Assembly: GCA_018666235.1 (NCBI GenBank)
Contig: JABJAB010000025.1
Coordinates: 3,073-67,072 of the forward strand
From: Ilumatobacter sp.
GTDB taxonomy: Bacteria > Actinomycetota > Acidimicrobiia > Acidimicrobiales > Ilumatobacteraceae
DNA length: 64,000 bases
Reading direction: 5' to 3'
Shown: positions 17,667-27,213 of the stretch, piece after piece
Position numbering within the stretch: the stretch's first letter is position 1
Layout: each line of letters opens with the position of its first letter
Notes under the pieces: generated by a model
The model's input: the letters and a program-made list of their open reading frames with translations, nothing else
What the model was told of the DNA's origin: nothing
The model's database searches: none
Translations under genes and position numbers: made by a program

Positions 17667-17710
17667 TCGTTCTCGGATCTACGCGCCCTCAGCCGATACG
17701 GTCATTCTTC

Positions 17711-19447
17711 GTGCAATTGCGACGTCTGCTCCGAACCCATCTCGGGCCATACAAGCGGTTGCTGACACTGGTCCTGGTGCTGCAGGCGATTCAGACCGCC
17801 GCGGCACTCACGTTGCCGACGTTGAACGCCGACATCATCGACAACGGAGTTCTGCAAGGCGACAACGGCTACATCTGGCGAACCGGTGCCGTGATGCTCG
17901 GATTCAGTTTCGTCCAGATCGTCTTCGTCATCGCTGCCGTCTGGTTCGGAGCGCAAGCGGCGATGAGCTTCGGGCGCGACCTGCGGCGCGACATCTTTCA
18001 GCAGGTCAACAGCTATTCGGCTCGAGAGGTCGGCCAGTTCGGGGCGCCATCGCTGATCACGCGTGTCACCAACGACGTTCAGCAGGTGCAGATGCTGGTC
18101 GTGCTCGCCTGCACGATGATGATCGCCGCCCCGATCACCATGGTGTTCGGGATCGTCTTCGCCATCCGCGAGGACGTTGGACTGTCGGTCATCATGCTCG
18201 TCGCCATCCCGATCCTGATCGTCGTGCTCGGCATCATCATCAGCCGCATGGTGCCCACCTTCCAGGTGATGCAACTCAAGGTCGACCGCGTGAACGCTGT
18301 ACTACGCGAACAGATCACCGGGATTCGCGTGGTGCGTGCGTTCGTCCGCGAGCCCGAAGAGGTCGCCCGCTTCGCCGAGGCCAACGATGACCTGACGGCG
18401 ACGTCACTGCGCGCCGGTCGCTTGATGTCCCTGATGTTCCCGACCGTCACCCTCTTCATCAGCATGTCAAGCGTCGCCGTGTTGTGGCTCGGCGCAGATC
18501 GCATCAACGCAGGCGAGATGGAACTCGGCTCAGTCGTCGCCTATCTCAGCTACCTCGTCCAGGTGCTGATCGCCGTCGTGATGCTCACCTTCATGGTGTC
18601 GATGATTCCCCGTGCCGCAGTTGCCGCCGAGCGCATTGCCGAGGTGCTCGACACCGACTCATCCGTCGTTCCCCCAACGTCGCCGATCACCACACTGACC
18701 GAGCGCGGAACGGTCGACTTCGACGGGGTCGGCTTCACGTACCCGGGGGCGACCAGCCCGGTCTTGTCTGACATCTCATTCCGGATCACCCCCGGGCGCA
18801 CCACGGCCATCATCGGCAGTACGGGCTCCGGCAAGTCAACCATCGTCGACCTGGTGCCACGGTTGTTTGACGTGACCGAGGGTTCGGTTTCAGTCAACGG
18901 TGTCGACGTTCGTCAACTCGACCCGGATCTCCTCTGGGGGTCAATCGGCTACGTGCCGCAGAAGCCGTACTTGTTCTCGGGCACGGTCGCATCGAATCTC
19001 CGGTTCGGCCGACCAGACGCAACCGAAGAAGAGTTGTGGCAGGCGCTGGAAGTCGCCCAGGGCGCGGGCTTCGTCCAATCGATGCCACAGGGACTCGAAA
19101 GCCCCATCACCCAAGGCGGCACCAACGTGTCGGGCGGACAGCGCCAGCGCCTTTCGATCGCTCGAGCACTGGTCATGCGCCCGGACATCTACATCTTCGA
19201 TGACTCGTTCTCCGCGCTCGACCTCGCCACCGACGCTCGACTCCGCCTCGCCCTTCAGCCCCATGTCCGCGACGCTGGGGTGCTGATCGTGGCGCAGCGC
19301 GTGTCGACCATTGCTGACGCCGACCAAATCATCGTGATCGAACACGGCCGCATCGTCGGTCGGGGCCGTCACGTCGCACTCATCGACAGCTGCCCGACCT
19401 ACGCCGAGATCGTCGACTCGCAGTTCGAAGCCGAGGCAGTCGGATGA
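17711..19447 (+). CDS. ABC exporter half-transporter, permease-ATPase subunit A
   Basis: A 578-aa half-transporter with six predicted membrane segments (about residues 15-310) and a C-terminal nucleotide-binding domain. Walker A is GSTGSGKST, the signature is VSGGQRQRLS, but Walker B ends IFDDSFSALD, with Asp in place of the catalytic Glu, and the H-loop reads AQRVSTI, with Gln instead of His. These are marks of the degenerate site in heterodimeric exporters. The start is the GTG at 17711, giving VQLRRLLRTHLGPYKRLL; a longer frame overlaps the FAD oxidoreductase gene. It overlaps subunit B by ATGA. Confidence 0.9.
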   Translation: MQLRRLLRTHLGPYKRLLTLVLVLQAIQTAAALTLPTLNADIIDNGVLQGDNGYIWRTGAVMLGFSFVQIVFVIAAVWFGAQAAMSFGRDLRRDIFQQVNSYSAREVGQFGAPSLITRVTNDVQQVQMLVVLACTMMIAAPITMVFGIVFAIREDVGLSVIMLVAIPILIVVLGIIISRMVPTFQVMQLKVDRVNAVLREQITGIRVVRAFVREPEEVARFAEANDDLTATSLRAGRLMSLMFPTVTLFISMSSVAVLWLGADRINAGEMELGSVVAYLSYLVQVLIAVVMLTFMVSMIPRAAVAAERIAEVLDTDSSVVPPTSPITTLTERGTVDFDGVGFTYPGATSPVLSDISFRITPGRTTAIIGSTGSGKSTIVDLVPRLFDVTEGSVSVNGVDVRQLDPDLLWGSIGYVPQKPYLFSGTVASNLRFGRPDATEEELWQALEVAQGAGFVQSMPQGLESPITQGGTNVSGGQRQRLSIARALVMRPDIYIFDDSFSALDLATDARLRLALQPHVRDAGVLIVAQRVSTIADADQIIVIEHGRIVGRGRHVALIDSCPTYAEIVDSQFEAEAVG

Positions 19448-21369
19448 GCGACGACACGACCCCCGACGAGATCGATCGGACCGCGGATGTGCCCGGCGGT
19501 GACGACGAGCGCGACATCTTGACCACGACCGGTGCTGAAGCTCGGCGATCAAGCTTCGGGCCCGGCGGTTCTGCTGGCATGCCGGCGGAGAAGACGACCA
19601 ACTTCGGCCCGACGGTGAAACGGCTCGGCGAGATCCTCGGCGCCGAACGCCTCCGCCTCTGGATCATCGGCGTTCTCACGGTGCTCAGCGTGACGATTGT
19701 GGTCATCGGCCCTCGGCTCCTTGGTGAAGCCACCGACATCATCGTCGACGGCCTCATTCCAGGTTCCAGCGGCGCCGCCGATGGCATCGATTTCGATCGG
19801 CTGCACTCGCAACTGATGCTCCTCGTCGGTCTCTACGTCATCTCCTTCGTGCTCGCTTACGGCCAGGCCTTCATGCTCGCCGGTGTGGTCCAACGCTCCA
19901 TGTTTGCGTTGCGCGAATCAGTCGAAACCAAGCTCAACCGCCTCCCACTCGCCTACATCGACAAGCAGTCACGCGGGGACCTGCTCAGCCGGGTCACCAA
20001 TGACATCGACAACCTCGCGCAGAGTCTGCAACAGACCGTCAGCCAGATCCTCACCTCACTCCTGACGCTGATCGGCGTCACCGTGATGATGTTCCTCATT
20101 TCGCCGCTGCTCGCTGCCATCGCATTGGTCACCGTCCCACTCTCGATCGTGCTGATCAAGGTGATCGGCGGTCGGGCCGGGCCGCGGTTCGTCGAGCAGT
20201 GGCGGCACACCGGCGCAGTCAACGGCCAAGCCGAAGAGGTGTTCACCGGGCATGCGATCGTCAAAAGCTTCGGTCAGCACCGCAAGGTTGAGGAACGCTT
20301 CGCAGAGGACAACGACAAGTTGTACGAAGCGAGCTTCGCCGCACAGTTCATGTCGGGCTTGATCCAGCCAGCGATGACCTTCATGGGCAACATCCAGTAC
20401 GTCCTGATCGCCGTCGTCGGCGGCCTCCGCATCTCGTCGGGCGCAATCAGCATTGGCGACATGCAGGCAATGATTCAGTACGCCCGCAACTTCTCTGAGC
20501 CGCTGACACGCATCGCTTCCATGGCGACGACCTTCCAGTCAGGCATTGCCTCCTTGGAGCGTGTCCTCGAACTCCTCGACGCCGACGAACAGACAGTCGA
20601 ACAGGTCGCCACCGTCGACCCGCCACCGGTGCTCGGCCGCGTCGTGTTCGACGACGTCAACTTCTCCTACCTCCCTGAACAACCCCTGATCCAGAATCTC
20701 AACCTCACGGTCGAACCCGGGCAAACCATCGCCATCGTCGGGCCAACCGGCGCCGGCAAAACCACGCTGGTCAACCTGATCATGCGGTTCTACGATCTTC
20801 AATCTGGTGCGATCTCGCTCGACGGACGCGACATCGCCTCATTCCCACGCGCCGAGCTGCGCTCGAAGGTCGGCATGGTGTTGCAGGACACGTGGCTCTT
20901 CGGCGGCACCATCCGTGAAAACCTCGCCTACGGCAACCCCCATGCCACCGAGGAGCAGATCCAAGAAGCTGCTCGTGTCACCTACGTGGACCGATTCGTG
21001 AGCACACTGCCCGACGGCTACGACACCGTCATCAATGACGAGGGCGACAACATCAGCATCGGCGAAAAGCAGCTCATCACGATTGCTCGTGCGTTCCTGG
21101 CAAACCCGTCAATCCTCATCCTCGACGAAGCGACGAGCTCCGTCGACACTCGCACCGAGGTCCTGATCCAGGAAGCGATGAATGCCCTGCGTCAGGATCG
21201 AACGAGCTTCGTGATCGCGCACCGTCTGTCGACGATCCGTGGCGCCGACGTGATCCTGGTGATGGAAGACGGACACATCGTCGAGCAAGGCGCGCACGGC
21301 GAACTGCTCCGAAGGGGCGGCGCCTACGCCCGCCTGCATGGCGCACAGTTCGCTGGTCAGGCGACCTGA
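19444..21369 (+). CDS. ABC exporter half-transporter, permease-ATPase subunit B
   Basis: A 641-aa half-transporter with a 60-residue acidic, hydrophilic N-terminal extension before the membrane domain. The nucleotide-binding domain has Walker A GPTGAGKTT, Walker B ILILDEATSSVD with the catalytic Glu, and H-loop AHRLSTI, but its signature is degenerate (ISIGEKQ instead of LSGGQ). It complements subunit A: the site built from this Walker A/B and the SGGQ of subunit A is canonical, the other is not. Multidrug or lipid export is the common role; the substrate is unknown. Confidence 0.9.
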   Translation: MSDDTTPDEIDRTADVPGGDDERDILTTTGAEARRSSFGPGGSAGMPAEKTTNFGPTVKRLGEILGAERLRLWIIGVLTVLSVTIVVIGPRLLGEATDIIVDGLIPGSSGAADGIDFDRLHSQLMLLVGLYVISFVLAYGQAFMLAGVVQRSMFALRESVETKLNRLPLAYIDKQSRGDLLSRVTNDIDNLAQSLQQTVSQILTSLLTLIGVTVMMFLISPLLAAIALVTVPLSIVLIKVIGGRAGPRFVEQWRHTGAVNGQAEEVFTGHAIVKSFGQHRKVEERFAEDNDKLYEASFAAQFMSGLIQPAMTFMGNIQYVLIAVVGGLRISSGAISIGDMQAMIQYARNFSEPLTRIASMATTFQSGIASLERVLELLDADEQTVEQVATVDPPPVLGRVVFDDVNFSYLPEQPLIQNLNLTVEPGQTIAIVGPTGAGKTTLVNLIMRFYDLQSGAISLDGRDIASFPRAELRSKVGMVLQDTWLFGGTIRENLAYGNPHATEEQIQEAARVTYVDRFVSTLPDGYDTVINDEGDNISIGEKQLITIARAFLANPSILILDEATSSVDTRTEVLIQEAMNALRQDRTSFVIAHRLSTIRGADVILVMEDGHIVEQGAHGELLRRGGAYARLHGAQFAGQAT

Positions 21370-21373
21370 TCTC

Positions 21374-21655
21374 GTGCCCGCTCAACAATTGCCGGACGGG
21401 CTCGAACTCCAGCGGACCACCCCGACGTTCGACGAAACGTCGACACCGCGTGGGCTGCGCGCTGCGCACGCTGTTGCCGACGGCGTGTGGGGCCGATTAA
21501 TCGTCGAGTCAGGGTCGCTCGGCTTCGTCTTTGAGGACACACTGGACGAGGTTCGCACTGTGACGGCCGGACAACGTCAGGTGATCCCTCCCGCTCGGCG
21601 ACACCACGTGGTCATCGACGGCCCGGTCCGCTTCGCCGTCGAGTTCCACCGTTAG
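21374..21655 (+). CDS. DUF1971 domain protein (TehB-associated type)
   Basis: A 93-aa cupin-like protein. LPDGLELQRTTPTFDETSTP, followed by LRAAHAVADGVWGRL and IPPARRHHVV and ending VRFAVEFHR, is the full DUF1971 pattern, which also occurs fused to tellurite-resistance TehB. It probably starts at the GTG at 21374, just after the ABC stop codon; an upstream start would overlap the transporter gene. The function of stand-alone members is unknown. Confidence 0.8.
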   Translation: MPAQQLPDGLELQRTTPTFDETSTPRGLRAAHAVADGVWGRLIVESGSLGFVFEDTLDEVRTVTAGQRQVIPPARRHHVVIDGPVRFAVEFHR

Positions 21656-22428
21656 CGGCGCTCGAAGTTGGGTGCGCGTCGCTCGCCCATCGCACGGGTG
21701 CCTTCGGCAAAATCGGCCGTGGCGCGCAGGCGTGTTTGCTCTGCCATCTCATGGTCCGTTGCCGCCACGATCTCGTCGGCGAGGCCAGCGCGCAACGTGG
21801 CGCGGATCGACTCAACGGCGAGCGGAGCGGACCCGGCAATCTCCCCGGCAAACGCCTGCGCCTCGGCCTCAAGATCAGCGAGTGGAACAAGGCGATCGAG
21901 CAGCCCGATCGCTGTGGCGTCGTCGCCGTTGAGCCGTCGACCGGTGTAGAGCAGTTCGGCCGCGCGCTGCTGACCGACGAGGCGTGGCAGCGTCACCGAA
22001 AGTCCGAAGCCGTGATGAAATCCGAGCCGCGCGAAGTTCGCACTCAACCGCGCTTCTGGTGTTCCGATGCGGAAGTCGGCTGCAAGTGCCAGGCCGAGGC
22101 CACCACCGACCGCTGCGCCTTGGATCGCCGCGACGATCGGTTTGCGCGTCCGGAACAGTCGAGCCGCAGCGGAGTACAGCTGGGCCGTCGTGTCCTCCCG
22201 CTGCCCGGAGAAGTCAGCGCCGGCACAGAAGTGTTTGCCGTCAGCCGCAAGCACGACGACGCGCACCGCGTCGTCGTCATCGAGCGCTTCGAGTAGTTCG
22301 GCAATCGCTTCGATCAAGCCAACCGAAAAGAAGTTGTTCGGCGGCCGGTTCAGGCGAATCGTCGCGACATGTGCGTCGCCGCCCTCGACGCCGCGCTCGA
22401 TGATGACGAGTGGTTGGATGTCAGTCAT
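21652..22428 (-). CDS. Enoyl-CoA hydratase/isomerase family protein
   Basis: A 258-aa crotonase-fold protein. The oxyanion-hole segments are GKHFCAGADFSG and IQGAAVGGGLGLALAADFRIG; the region of the catalytic Glu reads ARLGFHHGFGLSVTLPRLVG, with no Glu at the usual second position, so hydratase activity is not certain and another crotonase reaction is possible. ATG at 22428 follows a GGGAGCAACGA ribosome site. Its stop overlaps the DUF1971 stop (convergent), and it is divergent from the acyl-CoA dehydrogenase across 61 bp. Confidence 0.82.
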   Translation of the reverse strand: MTDIQPLVIIERGVEGGDAHVATIRLNRPPNNFFSVGLIEAIAELLEALDDDDAVRVVVLAADGKHFCAGADFSGQREDTTAQLYSAAARLFRTRKPIVAAIQGAAVGGGLGLALAADFRIGTPEARLSANFARLGFHHGFGLSVTLPRLVGQQRAAELLYTGRRLNGDDATAIGLLDRLVPLADLEAEAQAFAGEIAGSAPLAVESIRATLRAGLADEIVAATDHEMAEQTRLRATADFAEGTRAMGERRAPNFERR

Positions 22429-22489
22429 TCGTTGCTCCCTCCGGTGCTGATTCTCAGGCGCCATTCGATCACACTTGTTGCCGATCACC

Positions 22490-23749
22490 ATGAGCGAACG
22501 CAGCAACCAGGACACCCCAACCGAGGAGTCGGTGCGCGCGGCGGTCCACGCGTGGTTCGAGCAGGCATGGAACCCGGACCTCTCACTGATCGAGTGGCGT
22601 GAGCGCCTCGTCGACGCCGGATGGGCGGTTCCGTCGTGGTCGACCAATTGGTTCGGTCTCGGCCTGCCTGCGTGGGCTGATCGGACCGCCCATGCTGCGA
22701 TCCGCGACGCCGGTGGGGTCGCGGTGCCACTCGGTGGAGGGTTCGGGTTGGCCGCACCGACGATGTACGACCACGCCAGCGACGAGCTCAAGGCCTCATT
22801 CCTGCGCGACACACTGACCGGTGCGCTGACCTGGTGCCAGCTCTTCAGCGAGCCAGGCGCAGGGTCCGACCTGGCCGGGCTTCAAGCGACGGCCGTCCGA
22901 GACGGCGACCAGTGGATCGTCAACGGGCAGAAGGTCTGGAATACCTCCGCTGATCACGCCGACATGGGGATCCTCGTCGCTCGCTCCGACTGGGATGCGC
23001 CCAAGCATCGCGGCCTGACGTACTTCCTCCTCAACATGCATCAGCCGGGCGTCGACGTCCGGCCGATTCGCCAAATGAACGAGTACTCGTCGTTCAACGA
23101 GGTCTTTCTGAACGATGTGAGTATCCCGCACGCACACGTCGTGGGGGAGGTCGGCGGTGGGTGGGCCGTCGCGCGGGGCACGCTGGCCCACGAACGTTCC
23201 TATGCGACAAGTCGCGAGGCGAAGTTCGCTGCCCAAGCATCAGGGCGCGTGGTTGACGAGGCCCGCGTCGAAGCTGCTGAGTACAACCGGACATACGTTT
23301 GGTATCCGCAACGACAGGGCCGGCTCGATCTGGTTGTGGAGCGAGCGCAATCGACCGGGAGGAGCGACGACCCGGTGCTGCGCGACGAGATGGCCGCGGC
23401 AATCAGCTTCCACCGCGCCGCTGACTGGACCGCGAAGCGAGCTCGGGCCAGCCGCGAGCTGGGACGCTCACCGGGCTCGGAGGGTTCGATCGGCAAGCTC
23501 GCGCTGTCGGAGGCGGCGCGTCGATCAAACAGCGTGCACTCGATGATCTCCGGCGCCAACGGGATGCTCACCGAGACTGGCGACCCGACCGACGCAGTGG
23601 TTGCTGAGGTACTGGTGTCAACTCCCGCCCAGTCGATTGCAGGCGGCACCGACGAGATCCAACACAACATCCTCGGCGAGACCGTGCTCGGCCTGCCGCG
23701 CGAACCTGCGCCGGATCGAGGCCTGCCATTCCGCCAGGTCAACCGTTGA
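22490..23749 (+). CDS. Acyl-CoA dehydrogenase
   Basis: A 419-aa acyl-CoA dehydrogenase-fold flavoprotein. LTGALTWCQLFSEPGAGSD and VNGQKVWNTSADHADMGIL are the FAD/substrate-binding middle domain; the C-terminal TPAQSIAGGTDEIQHNILGE is the usual signature, with no obvious catalytic Glu before it. The N-terminus is of the type found in actinobacterial FadE-like proteins. It forms a likely two-gene unit with the downstream SDR (37 bp gap), fitting oxidation of an acyl-CoA followed by a hydroxyacyl-CoA step. Confidence 0.87.
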   Translation: MSERSNQDTPTEESVRAAVHAWFEQAWNPDLSLIEWRERLVDAGWAVPSWSTNWFGLGLPAWADRTAHAAIRDAGGVAVPLGGGFGLAAPTMYDHASDELKASFLRDTLTGALTWCQLFSEPGAGSDLAGLQATAVRDGDQWIVNGQKVWNTSADHADMGILVARSDWDAPKHRGLTYFLLNMHQPGVDVRPIRQMNEYSSFNEVFLNDVSIPHAHVVGEVGGGWAVARGTLAHERSYATSREAKFAAQASGRVVDEARVEAAEYNRTYVWYPQRQGRLDLVVERAQSTGRSDDPVLRDEMAAAISFHRAADWTAKRARASRELGRSPGSEGSIGKLALSEAARRSNSVHSMISGANGMLTETGDPTDAVVAEVLVSTPAQSIAGGTDEIQHNILGETVLGLPREPAPDRGLPFRQVNR

Positions 23750-23786
23750 CACGACACCAACTGAGAGCGAGACAGGAGAACAGCAT

Positions 23787-24548
23787 ATGGAGATCGAAGG
23801 ACTCAAGGCCATCCTCATCGGCGGCGCGTCGGGGTTCGCACGTGCCACCGCAGAGCGCATCGCCGCCGGGGGCGGCAAGGTCGCGATCCTCGACCGAGAG
23901 CAGTCAGCCGGTGCCGAGGTTGCAGCCGAACTGAGCGGATCGTGGCATCCAACCGACGTACTCGACTTCGATGGCATCGAACTGGTCATCGACGAGGCAG
24001 TGGATGCGCTCGGCGGCCTCGACGTGGCGGTCAACACCGCCGGTGGTGGCAAGGCAGGGCGCACCCTGGGCCGCAACGGCCCCTTCAACCTCGACGACTT
24101 CCGAGCGGTGATCGATCTGAACCTGATTGGGACGTTCAACACCAACCGGCTCTGCGCCGACCACATGGCTGACAACGACCCAAACGACGATGACGAGCGA
24201 GGCATACTCATCAACACTTCGTCGATCGCCGCGTTCGAAGGCCAAGTCGGTCAGGTCGCCTACACCGCTGCGAAGGCAGGCATAGCGGGGATGACACTGA
24301 CGATGGCGCGCGACCTGGGCACGATCGGCATCCGCGTCAACACGATCGCGCCCAGCTTGTTCGCGACCGGCCTCACCGCGGGGGTGACAGAGGAACGCGC
24401 CGCGAACCTCACGAAGGACGCTGCGTTCCCACGCCGCCTCGGACGACCTGACGAGTACGCGCGTCTGGCGATCGCGATGATCGAGAACCCCATGCTCAAC
24501 GGCGACACCATCCGTCTCGACGCCGGGACGCGATTCGCACCGAAGTAG
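23787..24548 (+). CDS. SDR, 3-hydroxyacyl-CoA dehydrogenase type (HSD10-like)
   Basis: A 253-aa SDR whose layout follows the human HSD17B10 / 3-hydroxyacyl-CoA dehydrogenase type 2 branch: GGASGFARAT at the start, DVAVNTAGGG in place of NNAG, the long insert around AGRTLGRNGPFNLDDF, then SSIAAFEGQVGQVAYTAAKAG with catalytic Ser and YxxxK, and FATGLTAGV. The ATG at 23787 follows AGGAGAACAGC. It is downstream of an acyl-CoA dehydrogenase, which supports a beta-oxidation role. Confidence 0.87.
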   Translation: MEIEGLKAILIGGASGFARATAERIAAGGGKVAILDREQSAGAEVAAELSGSWHPTDVLDFDGIELVIDEAVDALGGLDVAVNTAGGGKAGRTLGRNGPFNLDDFRAVIDLNLIGTFNTNRLCADHMADNDPNDDDERGILINTSSIAAFEGQVGQVAYTAAKAGIAGMTLTMARDLGTIGIRVNTIAPSLFATGLTAGVTEERAANLTKDAAFPRRLGRPDEYARLAIAMIENPMLNGDTIRLDAGTRFAPK

Positions 24549-24552
24549 CCCC

Positions 24553-25305
24553 TCACTCGGGGAGCGGCACCGGCGGCGTGGTCTCACTGACGCGGTGCCA
24601 GATGTCGGCATCAGACATCGTCATCAATGCGGCGTAAATGTTGTCCGGGTAGTGCATACGCGGACCAGCCGAGTCGAGTGATGGTTGCGGAACGGGTTCG
24701 TCCCCCACCGCGACCCCAGCTGGACTCGTGAGCTTGGCGAGTTCATCGGCGGAGATGCCGCACAGGCCCTGCACCTCTGGATCGACCCACTGCTTTTCGT
24801 CAATGTCTGAGCCGCAGCACACTTCAAGGCTGAGCCCTTCAGGACCTGCGAAGTAGATCGACTTGATCATCCCGTGATCAATGGGGCCCATCACGTGAAC
24901 GTCGTTCGACCGGATCCGGTCGCGCATCGCCAAAACGTCGTCGAGCGTGTCGACGTGCATGGCGATGTGCTGGGTCGCGCCACCAGTGACCGGTGCGCCT
25001 GGATTGCCCGCGTGGGTCACGCCGTACTCAATGTTGCTCGAGTTGCCGGGATGTTGCACGAACGCGATGTAGGACTCGCCAGACAACTCGACGAAGCCGT
25101 GGAAGGTGTTCTCCACGCCGTGCATCCAATACAACGCTTTGGTCGGGCAGCCCAGGACCTCGGCCCAGTACGTGAGTTGCGCCTTCATGTCAGTGGTCGA
25201 GATCGCCAGATGATTGACACCCTTCGGGCGGAGGTCGGGGCGAATTGGACCCTCGATCGTCGGTGCAACCAGTGGTTGTGTCGAAGCGGATTCCGTCGTG
25301 CTCAT
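24553..25305 (-). CDS. VOC-family protein, extradiol dioxygenase-like
   Basis: A 250-aa protein with a VOC module: KGVNHLAISTTDMKAQLTYW gives the first metal His, TQHIAMHVDTLDD the second, and SIYFAGPEGLSLEVCC the Glu ligand. The N-terminal 25 residues and the C-terminal 80 residues lie outside the module and are found in long single-domain actinobacterial members. Reaction unknown; ring cleavage is only one option for this fold. It is convergent with the SDR gene (4 bp gap) and 63 bp downstream of the aminotransferase gene, possibly in one transcript. Confidence 0.75.
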   Translation of the reverse strand: MSTTESASTQPLVAPTIEGPIRPDLRPKGVNHLAISTTDMKAQLTYWAEVLGCPTKALYWMHGVENTFHGFVELSGESYIAFVQHPGNSSNIEYGVTHAGNPGAPVTGGATQHIAMHVDTLDDVLAMRDRIRSNDVHVMGPIDHGMIKSIYFAGPEGLSLEVCCGSDIDEKQWVDPEVQGLCGISADELAKLTSPAGVAVGDEPVPQPSLDSAGPRMHYPDNIYAALMTMSDADIWHRVSETTPPVPLPE

Positions 25306-25368
25306 AACCTCGAGCCTTTCATCAAAACGGTGTCGTGCAGAGCGAGCTGAGGCACCCCCGATTGGTGC

Positions 25369-26667
25369 TCAGTGCTCGCCGTCGATCACGCCGATCGCGG
25401 CGATGAGGGCATCGATGCCATCGTCGAGTTCAGCTTCGCTGATGGCCAGCATCGGGGCCATGCGGATGACATTGCCATAGAGGCCGCCCTTGCCAACGAG
25501 CAGGCCGCGGTCCTTGGCAGCGTCGAGCAGTCGCGCGGTTGTCGCCGAGTCAGGTTCGATACCACCCGGGTGCACAATCTCGATGGCCTGCATCAGGCCA
25601 CGACCGCGCAGCTCGGCAATCCAAGGGGTCGCTTCGATCACGGGTCCGAGGCGAGCAGTCAGGCGCTCGCCCATCTGCTTGGCGTTGCCCTGCAGGTCGT
25701 TATCGAGTACGTACTTCAACGTGGCTCGCCCCGCCGCGGCCGACAGCGGATTGCCGCCGAACGTGGAGAAGGAGAGCACGTCGATGCAGTCCATGATCTC
25801 TGCGCGGGCGACAACACCGGCGAGTGTGATCCCGTTCCCGACGCCCTTGGCGAAGGTCAAGATGTCGGGCACGATGCCGTGTGCCTGGTATCCCCAGAAG
25901 TGCTCGCCAGTGCGGCCCCATCCGGTCTGAACTTCATCGGAGATGAACAGGATCTCGCGGTTCGCAAGTTCCTTGCTCATCGCACCGAAAAAGCCGTCAG
26001 GTGGTGTGGCGAATCCGCCAACACCCTGGATTGGCTCGGCGATCATGGCAGCGACCCTGCCGGCTGTGCCCATATCGATCATCTGAACGAGATCGTCCAC
26101 GCAGGCTGCGGTGAAGGCGTCGTCGTCGAGGTCGCGGAACGGTGATCGCAGCCGATAGGCGCCTTGGATGAAGTTGACGTTCAGCCCTGACATGGCAGCC
26201 ATCGACCAGGAGCTTTGCGCCGTGATTGCCTGCGCGGTGTGCGACCGTCCGTGGTAACTGTTGCGCATTGCGAGGATCTCATTTGAGCCGCGATACGTGG
26301 TGGCGAGCATGACCGCCATGTCGTTGGCTTCTGACCCGGAGGCGGTGAAGAACACACGGGCGTCGGGGATGCCTGACACCGCGGCGACGTCTTCGGCGAA
26401 GCCAATCATCGGCTCGGAGAGATAAAGCGTCGAGGTGTGCATGACCTTCGCCGCCTGCGCCTGAACGGCAGCGACGATCTCGGGAATCGAGTGGCCGATC
26501 ATCGTCGTCAGCACACCGCCAAACCAGTCGAGGTAGCGATTGCCTTCGACATCCCAGACATGGCTGCCCTCACCGCGATCGATCGAGATCGGCTCGACGT
26601 GGAGGGGGCTGACGAACGAGGGCAGCACCGCCCGGTATCGCTTGAGCAGTTCAGCATTCGTCGTCAT
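25369..26667 (-). CDS. Class III (omega-type) PLP aminotransferase
   Basis: A 432-aa fold-type I aminotransferase of class III. The PLP Lys is Lys274 in TFAKGVGNG; the cofactor Asp lies in FISDEVQTGWGRTG (residues 241-254); GSEANDMA (111-118) binds the phosphate. This segment pattern is shared by 4-aminobutyrate, ornithine, beta-alanine and alanine-glyoxylate type 2 enzymes, so the amino donor cannot be fixed. I chose the ATG at 26667 (CAGGGGACTGACG upstream); longer frames overlap the promoter region of the divergent ArsR gene. Confidence 0.88.
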   Translation of the reverse strand: MTTNAELLKRYRAVLPSFVSPLHVEPISIDRGEGSHVWDVEGNRYLDWFGGVLTTMIGHSIPEIVAAVQAQAAKVMHTSTLYLSEPMIGFAEDVAAVSGIPDARVFFTASGSEANDMAVMLATTYRGSNEILAMRNSYHGRSHTAQAITAQSSWSMAAMSGLNVNFIQGAYRLRSPFRDLDDDAFTAACVDDLVQMIDMGTAGRVAAMIAEPIQGVGGFATPPDGFFGAMSKELANREILFISDEVQTGWGRTGEHFWGYQAHGIVPDILTFAKGVGNGITLAGVVARAEIMDCIDVLSFSTFGGNPLSAAAGRATLKYVLDNDLQGNAKQMGERLTARLGPVIEATPWIAELRGRGLMQAIEIVHPGGIEPDSATTARLLDAAKDRGLLVGKGGLYGNVIRMAPMLAISEAELDDGIDALIAAIGVIDGEH

Positions 26668-26738
26668 CGTCAGTCCCCTGGGTCGATCGACTCGGCCCCG
26701 GCGGACACGAGAGTGAGGCCAGTCTGTCACGGACAGAG

Positions 26739-26767
26739 TTGACATCATCGACCTCGTCAATTAGTTT
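26739..26767 (+). promoter_or_regulatory. Candidate promoter for the ArsR-AHSA1 unit
   Basis: A perfect -35 TTGACA (26739-26744), 17 bp spacer and TAGTTT (26762-26767), which fits the relaxed actinobacterial -10 pattern TAnnnT. Transcription would begin a few bases before the ATG at 26785, giving a very short leader. Confidence 0.5.
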
Positions 26768-26784
26768 CCGTCTTGGTTAAATAC

Positions 26785-27213
26785 ATGACTGCGACACTCA
26801 CTTCAGGCTTCTCCGGCGAGATCATCGACATCAATGGCATCAGTGGCGATGACGACGACCGTCTCACCGTCACCTTCGCGGCGCTCGCCAACTCGACCCG
26901 CCGGGCGATCCTCGCTCACCTTGCCCAAGGGGCCGCAACAGTCAACGAACTCGCCGAACCGTTCGACATGAAACTGCCGGCGGTCTCGAAGCATCTCAAG
27001 GTGCTCGAACGAGCCGGTCTCATCGTCCGTGGCCAACACGCACAGTTCCGTCCGTGTGCCCTTGATGCTGCGCCGATCGCTCAGATCGCTGACTGGACCG
27101 AGCAGTACCGCCCCATGTGGGAAGCGCGCTTCGACCGCATGGACGACTACCTCACGCGGCTGCAACACCACACCGAACATCGACCAGAAGAGGCAGACAA
27201 CAACGATGACTGA
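26785..27213 (+). CDS. ArsR-family transcriptional regulator
   Basis: A 142-aa winged-helix repressor. LTVTFAALANSTRRAILAHL, VNELAEPFDMKLPAVSKHLK and VLERAGLIVRGQHAQFRP are the ArsR/SmtB DNA-binding domain of the type that pairs with AHSA1/SRPBCC proteins. No metal-binding ELCVCDL motif is present, so metal sensing is unlikely. The ATG at 26785 is preferred over an upstream TTG. Its 3' end overlaps the SRPBCC gene by 8 nt, a conserved pairing known from many actinobacteria. Confidence 0.87.
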   Translation: MTATLTSGFSGEIIDINGISGDDDDRLTVTFAALANSTRRAILAHLAQGAATVNELAEPFDMKLPAVSKHLKVLERAGLIVRGQHAQFRPCALDAAPIAQIADWTEQYRPMWEARFDRMDDYLTRLQHHTEHRPEEADNNDD

